Positions 25,709 through 33,999 of a DNA stretch of 64,000 bases are shown one piece after another (the stretch's first letter is position 1; each line of letters opens with the position of its first letter). Under the pieces are notes generated by a model that ran no database searches, was not told the origin of the DNA, and was given only the letters and a program-made list of their open reading frames with translations. The stretch lies in assembly GCA_964547905.1 (NCBI GenBank), contig CAZJPN010000092.1:1-64000 (forward strand), in the 5' to 3' direction. This stretch comes from JAJYLM01 sp964547905 (GTDB taxonomy: Bacteria > JAMCPX01). A program made the translations under genes and the position numbers.

Positions 25709-27069
25709 GGCGTATACATTTTGTTGGCATAGGCGGAGCCGGCATGAGCGGGATAGCTGAATTACTGCTGAATATAGGATACGAGGTAAGCGGTTCGGAC
25801 ATCAAGCCTTCGAAGGTAACGGATAGACTACAGACGCTTGGTGCAACAGTTATGATCGGTCATAAAGCAGTTCATGCAAAGGACGCGCATGTCGTCGTGT
25901 TTTCATCAGCGGTAAAAGACGACAACCCGGAGCTCGTTTATGCAAGGGAACACAACATACCTGCAATACCAAGGGCTGAGATGCTTGCGGAACTTATGAG
26001 AGTTAAGTATGCGGTTGCAATCGCAGGAAGCCATGGAAAGACAACGACAACATCGCTTGTTTCCATAGTGCTTGCTGCAGGCGGGCTTGACCCTACAAGT
26101 ATAGTCGGCGGTAAGGTCAATATATTCGGTTCCAATGCCAAACTCGGACAGAGCGAGTACCTTGTTGCCGAAGCTGATGAAAGCGATGGCAGCTTCTTGA
26201 AGCTTACACCGACGATAGCTATTGTAACGAACATAGATCCCGAACACCTTGATTACTATAAGACGTTTGAGAGGGAAAAGGATGCCTATGTGGAATTTAT
26301 CAACAAGGTGCCTTTCTATGGTCTCGCGATCCTATGCCTCGATGAAGAAAATGTAGCATCCATTATGCCGAGGCTAAAGGTTAGAAGGATGACATACGGC
26401 TTGTCTGCACAGGCAGATGTTCAGGGATATAATGTCGTGCAAAGAGGCGGGGAGTGTGATTTCTCTGTTAACGTAAAGGGTAGGCAGTATGGTTCATTCA
26501 CAATCCACATGCCGGGTATACATAACGTCTACAATGCCCTCGCGAGCATTGCTGCCGGCCTTGAGCTTGAACTCGAGCCCGAGAAAATAAAAGAAGGTAT
26601 AGGGAAATTCAATGGAGTAGAAAGGCGGTTTCAGATAAAGGCGAATATAAACGATATAATAGTAGTGGATGATTACGGTCATCATCCAAAAGAGATAAAG
26701 GCCACGCTTGCAGGGGCGAAAAACGGATGGAAGAGGAGGCTTATCGTGGTTTTCCAGCCGCACAGGTACACGCGGACGATGCTGTTGTTCAATGATTTTC
26801 TTACGGCATTTTATCAGGCAGATGTCCTCATTATTACGGACATATATGCCGCCGGAGAAGAGCCTCTAGAAGGTGTGGACGCCTACAAGCTCTACAGCGG
26901 TATGAGGGACATGGGTTACAAGGATGTCAGATACATACGGGATAAGGATAAGATTGTGGATGAATTGGAACATACGGTTGTGCCGGGCGATATGGTTATT
27001 ACGCAGGGTGCGGGGGATATATTTACGGTCGGGGATGCGTTCATAAAGAGGTTAAAGAAGAATGGCTGA
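25693..27069 (+). CDS. murC: UDP-N-acetylmuramate--L-alanine ligase MurC
   Basis: MurC starts the stem peptide by adding L-alanine to UDP-MurNAc. Motifs: IHFVGIGGAGMSGIAELL, VSGSDIKPS, VVFSSAVKDDNPE, IAGSHGKTTTTSL, AEADESDGSF, TNIDPEHLDYY, VVDDYGHHPKEIKATL, VFQPHRYTRT and ITQGAGDIFTVGD. 458 residues. It overlaps murG by 16 nt and murB by 8 nt. Confidence 0.97.
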   Translation: MHKRIRRIHFVGIGGAGMSGIAELLLNIGYEVSGSDIKPSKVTDRLQTLGATVMIGHKAVHAKDAHVVVFSSAVKDDNPELVYAREHNIPAIPRAEMLAELMRVKYAVAIAGSHGKTTTTSLVSIVLAAGGLDPTSIVGGKVNIFGSNAKLGQSEYLVAEADESDGSFLKLTPTIAIVTNIDPEHLDYYKTFEREKDAYVEFINKVPFYGLAILCLDEENVASIMPRLKVRRMTYGLSAQADVQGYNVVQRGGECDFSVNVKGRQYGSFTIHMPGIHNVYNALASIAAGLELELEPEKIKEGIGKFNGVERRFQIKANINDIIVVDDYGHHPKEIKATLAGAKNGWKRRLIVVFQPHRYTRTMLLFNDFLTAFYQADVLIITDIYAAGEEPLEGVDAYKLYSGMRDMGYKDVRYIRDKDKIVDELEHTVVPGDMVITQGAGDIFTVGDAFIKRLKKNG

Positions 27070-27979
27070 TTTCAGCGAATTAAAATCGATTATAAAAGGT
27101 AATGTCATGGTTGATGTACCGATGAAGGAGTACACAAGCATGCAGGTCGGGGGCATCTGTGCGTGCATGGTTACGCCTGAAAATTTAGACGATATATTTA
27201 AATTTATAGATTGGTCAAAGCGCAACGAAGAGCGGTATTTCGTGATCGGTGCAGGGACGAACCTTATCGTAAGAGACGGAGGCATGAAAAATCCCGTAAT
27301 AAGGATTAAAAATACACTTGATTCTCTCGATGTTGCGTATGAGGATGGGTCTTCTTTGAAAATTGCGGTAGGGGCAGGAAAGCCTCTTGCGGAGCTTGTT
27401 AAGTACTGTGCTGAAAGAGGCTTGTCCGGTATCGAACCGCTCGCAGGCATACCCGGAACAATCGGCGGTGCGATATTCATGAATGCGGGTACAGATTATG
27501 GCAGTATATCGGATGTTGTAGAGACAGTTACTTTTTTGGAAAGGACAGGCAGAACAAGGACACTGAGTAAGAAAGCCATGGGGTTTGGCTACAGAACATG
27601 CAGAGAACTTTCTTCGAGCAGCATTGTTGTATCCGCTGTTTTAAACTTGCAGAAGTCGGACAAGAATAAGGTAAGTAAAAAAGTAGAATCCGTTCTCAAA
27701 GAAAAGACACAGTCACAGCCTCTCAATTATCCAAGCAGTGGTTCGATATTTAAGAATCCTCCAAAGATAAAGGCTTGGAAGCTGCTTGATGAGGCAGGCA
27801 TGCGTGGTGTGAGGGTAAGGGGGGCGAAGTATTCGGAACTGCACACAAATTTCATTATCAATACGGGTAATGCAAATGCAGAAGATGTGCTTGCGCTTAT
27901 CGATGCCGGTATCGAGAAAGTAAAGGAAAAAGCCAAGATAAAACTTGAGTTGGAAGTCGTTATTATAGGTGAACAATGA
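27062..27979 (+). CDS. murB: UDP-N-acetylenolpyruvoylglucosamine reductase MurB
   Basis: An FAD enzyme that reduces UDP-GlcNAc-enolpyruvate to UDP-MurNAc with NADPH. The FAD-binding part has YTSMQVGGICACMV, VIGAGTNLIVRDGG, the pyrophosphate loop GIEPLAGIPGTIGGAIFMNAG and GYRTC. The C-terminal domain has YPSSGSIFKNP with the proton-donor serine, and AKYSELHTNFIINTGNA. At 305 residues it belongs to the short, type II-like form without the extra loop. It overlaps ddl by 4 nt (ATGA). Confidence 0.95.
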   Translation: MADFSELKSIIKGNVMVDVPMKEYTSMQVGGICACMVTPENLDDIFKFIDWSKRNEERYFVIGAGTNLIVRDGGMKNPVIRIKNTLDSLDVAYEDGSSLKIAVGAGKPLAELVKYCAERGLSGIEPLAGIPGTIGGAIFMNAGTDYGSISDVVETVTFLERTGRTRTLSKKAMGFGYRTCRELSSSSIVVSAVLNLQKSDKNKVSKKVESVLKEKTQSQPLNYPSSGSIFKNPPKIKAWKLLDEAGMRGVRVRGAKYSELHTNFIINTGNANAEDVLALIDAGIEKVKEKAKIKLELEVVIIGEQ

Positions 27980-28926
27980 AAGGTACTATTACAAAAAATA
28001 TGAAGATAGGAGTTTTGCTCGGGGGGCTGTCCGCCGAAAAGAATATCTCGAGGCTAACAGGTGAAGCGGTTTTTAAAGCCTTGATCGGACTCGGGTATAA
28101 TGCGGTTAAGGTAGAGGTGGACCGGACACTGCCTTTTAAACTGAAAGAAATGAATGTAGAAATAGCATTTAATGCACTTCACGGAAAGTTTGGAGAGGAC
28201 GGCGTTGTTCAGGGACTTCTCGAATTGATGGGCATACCATATACAGGCTCCGGTACTACGGCCAGTGCAATAGCAATGGACAAAATCTTTACAAAGCATC
28301 TTCTTACCAGTGCAGGCATACTTACGCCGCAATACCTTGTTGTGAACACGCCGATAGAGTATTCACAACTGATAAAAGAGGGTGGTATGAACCTGCCGTA
28401 CATCATAAAACCATCCTGTGAAGGTTCAAGCATTGGTATAAGCAAGGTATCGATATCTGAGGAACTGCCCGTGGCATTCGCAGAGGCATTCAAGCATGAT
28501 GACCGCGTGCTCGTCGAAAAGTTTATAGAGGGCAGGGATATTACCGTGGCGATTTATGATGATAAAGTGCTTGGATCAATGGAGATCGGGATACAGAGCG
28601 GTTCTGAGAGGAAGTTCCTGGATTATGAAGTCAAATATACAGAGGGAATGGAGGTATTCAATATTCCTCCATCGCTTCCGGACAGTGCGGTGAAGGCTAT
28701 AGAGGAAGCCGCTTTGAATGCACATGTACTGCTTGGATGCAGCTTTTATTCGAGAATAGATTTCAAGGTTGCATCAGCAGGCCGGCCGTATTTACTCGAA
28801 GTCAATACGCTTCCTGGACTTACCTCATTGAGTTACGTGCCGAAGATAGCGGAGAGCAAAGGCATTAATTATGAAAGCCTTATAAACGGCATACTGCAAT
28901 CCGCATCATTAAAAGGAAAGATTTGA
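27976..28926 (+). CDS. ddl: D-alanine--D-alanine ligase
   Basis: An ATP-grasp ligase that makes the D-Ala-D-Ala dipeptide used by MurF. Near the start LLGGLSAEKNISRLTG, then FNALHGKFGEDGVVQGLLELMGIPYTGSG, IKPSCEGSSIGISKV, EKFIEGRDITVAI, SRIDFKVA and LLEVNTLPGLTSLSYVPK all fit the family. The start gives ATGA overlap with murB; ATG 28000 (MKIGVLLGG) would give the more usual N-terminus. 316 residues. Confidence 0.95.
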   Translation: MKGTITKNMKIGVLLGGLSAEKNISRLTGEAVFKALIGLGYNAVKVEVDRTLPFKLKEMNVEIAFNALHGKFGEDGVVQGLLELMGIPYTGSGTTASAIAMDKIFTKHLLTSAGILTPQYLVVNTPIEYSQLIKEGGMNLPYIIKPSCEGSSIGISKVSISEELPVAFAEAFKHDDRVLVEKFIEGRDITVAIYDDKVLGSMEIGIQSGSERKFLDYEVKYTEGMEVFNIPPSLPDSAVKAIEEAALNAHVLLGCSFYSRIDFKVASAGRPYLLEVNTLPGLTSLSYVPKIAESKGINYESLINGILQSASLKGKI

Positions 28927-29849
28927 TGAAAGAATTTATGGATTTGGATTTCAAAGCACGACATAAAAACGCAGCCAGCATGCATTTTAAGAGGCGTGCC
29001 AGGATACGTTCATACCTGAGGTATTCGGGTTATATTGTTATTGCCGCGGTTATATGTTTCGGCGGATATGTGCTTTATAATAAAGCCGTGGGCTTTATAA
29101 GCACATCCAAAATATTTGCTTTGAAACAGGTAAGTATCAAAGGATACGAGCACGTTCCGCCGATGGAGATCATAAAGGCCTCTGGCTTGAGTATGGGGGA
29201 GAATATCTTTTCTGTTCCGCTGAAGACCGTAAGAAAAAACATCATGTCCATACCATGGATAAACGGTGTGTCTATAAGAAAATCACCGCCGCACAGAATA
29301 GATATTACGGTTACGGAGCGAAGGGCGTACTGTATGATCCTCCTGAGCAGTCTTTATTATGTTGATGATAATGGTATCATATTTAAGCGATTAACCGCAG
29401 CGGATTCGACGAATTATCCCGTTATTACGGGTTTTACTTTCAACGATGCCGATTTTGTGGATGTACCGATGCAACCAGTCCTTGACGCTATATCCTTTAT
29501 AAAAGAACTTGATCAGAATTCAATTGTTGTAGGAAAAGACATCTCAGAGCTTCATGTTGATGACAACGGATATACTTTGATCACGACGGACGGACTGTTG
29601 ATCAAGTTCGGCAGGAATGATCTCGTTTCGAGGATAGATAAATTGAACGATTTGATCCGCTATTTTGGAGACAGGATGCAAATATTTTCTTCTGTTGATC
29701 TGCGGTTTTCCGGTATGGGGGTCCTGCGTTATAAAGCGGGTGTCCTATCAGGCACAGATGAACAGGGGAATGACAGCCATTCTTTGACAGGCAACACAGG
29801 TGTTGAGAATACATTAAAGGAGGTGAACAACATTGCCAAAAAAGGATAA
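28923..29849 (+). CDS. ftsQ: Cell division protein FtsQ
   Basis: A 308-residue bitopic divisome protein. A basic cytoplasmic tail (KRRARIRSYLRY) precedes one membrane helix at about residues 35-55. A POTRA domain follows, FALKQVSIKGYEHVPPMEII...IPWINGVSIRKSPP, then the FtsQ domain with TVTERRAYCMI, YYVDDNGIIFKRL and VDLRFSGMGVLRYK. It links FtsBL with the rest of the divisome. ATGA overlap with ddl; its end overlaps ftsA by 17 nt. Confidence 0.93.
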   Translation: MMKEFMDLDFKARHKNAASMHFKRRARIRSYLRYSGYIVIAAVICFGGYVLYNKAVGFISTSKIFALKQVSIKGYEHVPPMEIIKASGLSMGENIFSVPLKTVRKNIMSIPWINGVSIRKSPPHRIDITVTERRAYCMILLSSLYYVDDNGIIFKRLTAADSTNYPVITGFTFNDADFVDVPMQPVLDAISFIKELDQNSIVVGKDISELHVDDNGYTLITTDGLLIKFGRNDLVSRIDKLNDLIRYFGDRMQIFSSVDLRFSGMGVLRYKAGVLSGTDEQGNDSHSLTGNTGVENTLKEVNNIAKKG

Positions 29850-31077
29850 CATGATTGTTGGCCTTGATATAGGTACAACAAAGATATGTGCGATTGTAGG
29901 GGAGTTGAAAGAAGGTACCATAGATATTGTTGGTATAGGGAAGGTATCGCCGTCTCACGGTTTGAGTAAGGGAAACATAATTAATATTGAGGCAACCGTT
30001 AAGGCAATACGACAGGCTATTGAAGAGGCGGAGCTTATGTCTGATTATGACATATCGAGTATCTATACGGGTATAGCTGGCGATCACATAAAGAGCTTCA
30101 ATAGTAACGGGGTGATAGCGATAAAAGACCGGGAAGTGAAAGCAAGCGACATAAAGAGGGTTGTTGATGCTGCAAAGGCAATGCCTATTCCTCAGGATAG
30201 GGAGGTTATCCATGTCATACCGTATGAATTCATAATAGATGATCAGGGGGGTATAAAGGACCCGACGGGGATGTCCGGCGTAAGGCTTGAAGCCAAGGTG
30301 CACATAGTAACTGCCAATATGTCGTCTTCGATGAACATCATAAAGGCATGCAACAGATCGGGGCTTATAGTTTCCGATATTGCACTTCAGTCCATAGCCT
30401 CGAGCGAGGCCGTGCTTAATCCCGAGGAGAAAGATCTCGGTGTTGTTATTGTAGATATTGGCGGAGGCACGACAGACATAGCGATATTCTACGAGGGAAG
30501 TATAAAATACACGAGTGTTATAGGGCTTGGAGGGGAGCATGTCACCAAGGATGTGTCCGTAGGTTTAAGGACGCCGATACACGAGGCTGAGAAGATCAAG
30601 ATAAAATACGGCACTGCGCTCCGGACAAATGTGGACAAGGCCGAGATGGTAGAGGTGCCCGGCATAGGCAACAGAAAGCCAAGAACCATATCCCGTTCAA
30701 CGCTCGCGGAGATAATAGAACTCAGGGTGGAAGAGATCCTATCACTCGTTGATAAGGAGCTTGTGAAGTCCGGATTCAAAGAGTTTATTTCAGCGGGTGT
30801 TGTTTTAACCGGCGGCAGTTCTTTGCTTGACGGCATAGTCGACCTCGGCGAGCAGATATTTAATCTGCCGGTAAGAATAGGATTCCCGGTGGGTGTTGGA
30901 GGTCTTACGGATGTAGTGAAGGATCCGTCTTACGCAACGGCGGTTGGATTGGTTATTTATGGAAGCAAGCATATGCAAGTCAGGGCGTACAACGGAAGGG
31001 ACATAGATCTTTTGAGAAGTATAAGAGAGTTTTTTTCGAATATAGCTTCAAAATTGTTTGTTAGAAAAGGAGGATAA
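29833..31077 (+). CDS. ftsA: Cell division protein FtsA
   Basis: An actin-like ATPase that tethers FtsZ to the membrane. Motifs: VGLDIGTTKICAIVGE, the phosphate-2 IVDIGGGTTDIAIFYEG and VVLTGGSSLLDGIVDL. The C-terminal LRSIREFFSNIASKLF is the usual amphipathic membrane-targeting helix. TTG 29833 is the likely start: a near-perfect AAAGGAGGTGA lies at 29816-29826, 6-9 nt upstream. ATG 29851 is an alternative with weaker support. 414 residues. Confidence 0.95.
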   Translation: MPKKDNMIVGLDIGTTKICAIVGELKEGTIDIVGIGKVSPSHGLSKGNIINIEATVKAIRQAIEEAELMSDYDISSIYTGIAGDHIKSFNSNGVIAIKDREVKASDIKRVVDAAKAMPIPQDREVIHVIPYEFIIDDQGGIKDPTGMSGVRLEAKVHIVTANMSSSMNIIKACNRSGLIVSDIALQSIASSEAVLNPEEKDLGVVIVDIGGGTTDIAIFYEGSIKYTSVIGLGGEHVTKDVSVGLRTPIHEAEKIKIKYGTALRTNVDKAEMVEVPGIGNRKPRTISRSTLAEIIELRVEEILSLVDKELVKSGFKEFISAGVVLTGGSSLLDGIVDLGEQIFNLPVRIGFPVGVGGLTDVVKDPSYATAVGLVIYGSKHMQVRAYNGRDIDLLRSIREFFSNIASKLFVRKGG

Positions 31078-31078
31078 A

Positions 31079-32230
31079 ATGTTTGAGTTGAGTAATGAAT
31101 ATCATCATTCTGCCAAGATCAAGGTTATCGGTATCGGTGGTGGCGGCGGTAACGCTGTTAATACGATGATAAAGCAGGGAATGAAGGGTGTCGACTTTAT
31201 TGCGGCAAATACGGATATGCAGGTGCTGACGAGAAATAAAGCGACATACAAAATACAGCTTGGCGCCAAATTAACAAAAGGGCTTGGTGCGGGTGCGAAT
31301 CCTGATATAGGGAAAGAAGCGGCTCTTGAGGATGAGTCGAAGATAAAAGATGCCCTTACAGGAGCCGATATGATATTCTTGACCGCCGGCATGGGGGGCG
31401 GGACCGGAACAGGTGCAAGCCCTGTTATAGCGGAGATAGCCAAGTCTCTCGGTGCGCTTGTAGTTGCTGTAGTAACCAAGCCTTTTGAATTCGAAGGAAA
31501 AAAAAGGATCTCAAAGGCGGAAAAGGGCATCGAAGAGTTGAGCCAGTATGCGGATACATTGATCGTCATACCGAACGACAGATTGTTCAATATCTCGGAT
31601 AATAAGACGACCGTACTCGATGCCTACTTGAAAGTAGATGATGTACTTGTTCATGCCGTCAGAGGTATATCGGACATAATAACAATCCCGGGACTTGTGA
31701 ATGTGGATTTTGCCGATGTAAAAACGGTGATGGGTGAGATGGGGATGGCCATGATGGGTACAGGTAAAAGCGGTGGAGAAAAGAGGGCAAAGGATGCCGC
31801 TCAGGAAGCCATATCAAACCCGCTGCTTGAAGATATCTCCATAAACGGCGCGAAAGGTGTGTTGATCAATATTACGGGTGATGCGTCTCTTACGCTCAAT
31901 GAGGTTAAAGAGGCATGCGAGCTTGTTAAGGATCAGGTGGACGAAAACGCAAATGTGATTTACGGTACGGTAATAGACGATGATATGGGTGAGAATCTCA
32001 ATGTTACGGTTATTGCTACCGGTTTCGGAGAGAGGAATATAAAGGAAAAATATCCAGGCAAGCTTTCCGTTATCCACAATAACGGGAACAGAGAGATTCC
32101 GGCATTTAAGCGTATGGATAAGAAGATAGATGAGATCGATTCGGTAAAGTCAGTAAAGAAGGTTATGCTGACCGGTTATGATGAAGATGAACTTGACATC
32201 CCTACATTCTTGAGAAAAAAAGCTGATTGA
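31079..32230 (+). CDS. ftsZ: Cell division protein FtsZ
   Basis: A tubulin-like GTPase that forms the Z ring. It has IKVIGIGGGGGNAVNTMI, NTDMQVL, the tubulin signature AGMGGGTGTGASPVIAEIAK, and the T7 loop NVDFADVKTVM. The C-terminal peptide LDIPTFLRKKA that binds FtsA is intact after a short linker. Start ATG 31079 is set by AAAAGGAGG at 31065-31073; an upstream in-frame TTG at 31058 has no RBS. 383 residues. The stop is 1 nt before purM. Confidence 0.97.
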   Translation: MFELSNEYHHSAKIKVIGIGGGGGNAVNTMIKQGMKGVDFIAANTDMQVLTRNKATYKIQLGAKLTKGLGAGANPDIGKEAALEDESKIKDALTGADMIFLTAGMGGGTGTGASPVIAEIAKSLGALVVAVVTKPFEFEGKKRISKAEKGIEELSQYADTLIVIPNDRLFNISDNKTTVLDAYLKVDDVLVHAVRGISDIITIPGLVNVDFADVKTVMGEMGMAMMGTGKSGGEKRAKDAAQEAISNPLLEDISINGAKGVLINITGDASLTLNEVKEACELVKDQVDENANVIYGTVIDDDMGENLNVTVIATGFGERNIKEKYPGKLSVIHNNGNREIPAFKRMDKKIDEIDSVKSVKKVMLTGYDEDELDIPTFLRKKAD

Positions 32231-32231
32231 C

Positions 32232-33263
32232 ATGAAGTACAGCGATGCCGGTGTCAGCATAGACAAGGGTAATGCCTTTGTTGAAAGAATAAAGCCTGTT
32301 GCCCGTGCTACCTTTAAAAAGGGAATGCTCTCAGGTATAGGGGGGTTTGCGGGTCTTTTTGAGATAGACATGAAAAGGTACAAGCATCCCGTGATTGTTA
32401 CATCTACGGACGGCGTTGGTACCAAGCTCAAGGTGGCCTTTAAAATGGGTGTTCACAATACGGTTGGCATTGATCTCGTTGCCATGAATGTTAATGATAT
32501 AGTTGTTAATGGCGCGGAGCCCGAAGTATTCCTTGATTATATTGCAACATCAAAAATCCGTATCGATATTGTCATTGATATCGTGAAGGGCATTGTGAAC
32601 GGATGTAAGCAGGCAGATTGCGTGCTGATAGGAGGGGAAACCGCGGAACTGCCTGGTTTTTATGCGGACGATGAATATGATCTTGCAGGATTTGTCACCG
32701 GTGTTGTCGAGAAAAATAGGATTATGGATGGATCGGATATAAAACAAGGCGATGTGCTGATAGGCATAGGCTCCAGTGGGCTTCACAGCAACGGGTATTC
32801 TCTGGCAAGGTATGTCCTTCTCGAGAAGAAAAAAATGAAGCTCAATGCTTATATAGACGAGCTCGGATGCACCCTTGGAGAGGAACTTCTGAAGCCGACA
32901 ATTATCTACGTGAAAATGATAAAAAAACTGTTTCAACAGAAACTCATAAAAGCTGCTGCTCATATAACAGGAGGCGGGATAATAGATAATCTGCCGAGGG
33001 TTTTCCCGAAGCAGTACAATGCCGTTATCGAAACAAACTCATGGGATGGCCTCCCCATCTTCGATATGATCAAAAAACTTGGCAATGTCGATGATATGGA
33101 AATGCTGAGGACATTCAACAACGGTATCGGTATGATTGTAATAGTAGATAAGAACAGGGTTGACAAGGCTTTGAGTGTTATACGCTCACAGAGGGGAAAG
33201 GCGTATGTAACAGGAGAAATGCGCCGCTCCGATACAAAAAAAACAAGGGTAGAATTTGTATAG
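32232..33263 (+). CDS. purM: Phosphoribosylformylglycinamidine cyclo-ligase PurM
   Basis: PurM (AIR synthetase) closes the imidazole ring in purine synthesis with ATP. Motifs: KYSDAGVSIDKGNAFVERIK, VTSTDGVGTKLKVAF, GIDLVAMNVNDIVVNGAEP, FLDYIATSK, LIGGETAELPGFY, GIGSSGLHSNGYSLAR, HITGGGIIDNLPRVFP. 343 residues. It follows ftsZ by one base, so it is probably carried on the tail of the dcw transcript, an unusual place for a purine gene. Confidence 0.96.
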   Translation: MKYSDAGVSIDKGNAFVERIKPVARATFKKGMLSGIGGFAGLFEIDMKRYKHPVIVTSTDGVGTKLKVAFKMGVHNTVGIDLVAMNVNDIVVNGAEPEVFLDYIATSKIRIDIVIDIVKGIVNGCKQADCVLIGGETAELPGFYADDEYDLAGFVTGVVEKNRIMDGSDIKQGDVLIGIGSSGLHSNGYSLARYVLLEKKKMKLNAYIDELGCTLGEELLKPTIIYVKMIKKLFQQKLIKAAAHITGGGIIDNLPRVFPKQYNAVIETNSWDGLPIFDMIKKLGNVDDMEMLRTFNNGIGMIVIVDKNRVDKALSVIRSQRGKAYVTGEMRRSDTKKTRVEFV

Positions 33264-33286
33264 AGTGCAGCAGCGTTACTTTTTTG

Positions 33287-33874
33287 TTATTTTGTAAACA
33301 TCTGTAGTTTCATTGCAAGCCCCATATCGCCTGTTATCTTAAGCTTCCCGGACATGAATGCAGTAACCGGATTGAGCTGTCCCTTTAACATTGCGCCATA
33401 CTCGGCAGCCTTCATACTTATTGTGCTTACCGGTATATCGGAATTGTTGAACTTTAATTTTGCATTGAATGGCGTACCGGACTCTCTTCCGAGGACAAGG
33501 TTCAAACTCCCTTTTACACCAAGTAAAGAATCATATTTACTTCTGCTCAGCATAGAGGGATTAAAGAACATATCCATAACGGCTCCCGCACCTTCTTTAC
33601 CTGTGATGGAATCACGCCAGTCTTTTTCGTTAAGTTCAAAACTTAAATGAGCATCCGGAATAGAGCCTTCTGTTACCTGCAAATCGGAGCCGTTCTTTAC
33701 AACAACGCTGTACGTACTTGTGGTGTCTCCGGTAACTTTGAACTGCAGCTTGAAATCGATTCCTTCCATCCCCTGAACCGGGTGACTTTTTAATTCGCTC
33801 TGGAATAATTGTGGAACAATCTCCTCAAAATATTTTTTAACGCTTGCGTCTGCCGGTATTTCGACATTACCCAT
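33287..33874 (-). CDS. SCP2 sterol-binding (lipid-binding) domain protein
   Basis: A 195-residue cytoplasmic protein resembling the SCP2 fold: strand-rich core FKLQFKVTGD..YSVVVKNG, DAHLSFELNEKDW, and the C-terminal helix/strand AAFMSGKLKITGDMGLAMKLQMF, which in SCP2 proteins forms the end of the hydrophobic tunnel. It likely binds acyl or sterol-like lipids. GGGGAGGAG lies just before the start. It is 125 nt downstream of a long-chain acyl-CoA synthetase on the same strand, which suggests a role in lipid uptake or handling. Confidence 0.8.
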   Translation of the reverse strand: MGNVEIPADASVKKYFEEIVPQLFQSELKSHPVQGMEGIDFKLQFKVTGDTTSTYSVVVKNGSDLQVTEGSIPDAHLSFELNEKDWRDSITGKEGAGAVMDMFFNPSMLSRSKYDSLLGVKGSLNLVLGRESGTPFNAKLKFNNSDIPVSTISMKAAEYGAMLKGQLNPVTAFMSGKLKITGDMGLAMKLQMFTK

Positions 33875-33999
33875 TTTTCTCCTCCCCTAACTTAATTTTT
33901 AAGTGTGTATAATTCAAAATTGACAAATATGTCAAGTTTTTTGTTTTTCGTCTCTCTGCATGAATGACACAAAACATCTTTGGCACAGTTGAGATGGTT

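Noticed and set aside
29602..30540. 312-codon minus-strand frame over ftsQ/ftsA
   Set aside because: Cys/Tyr-rich composition and full overlap with ftsA on the other strand show it is an antisense artefact.
31058..31078. Longer FtsZ from TTG 31058
   Set aside because: AAAAGGAGG lies inside that extension and fits ATG 31079, which also matches normal FtsZ starts.
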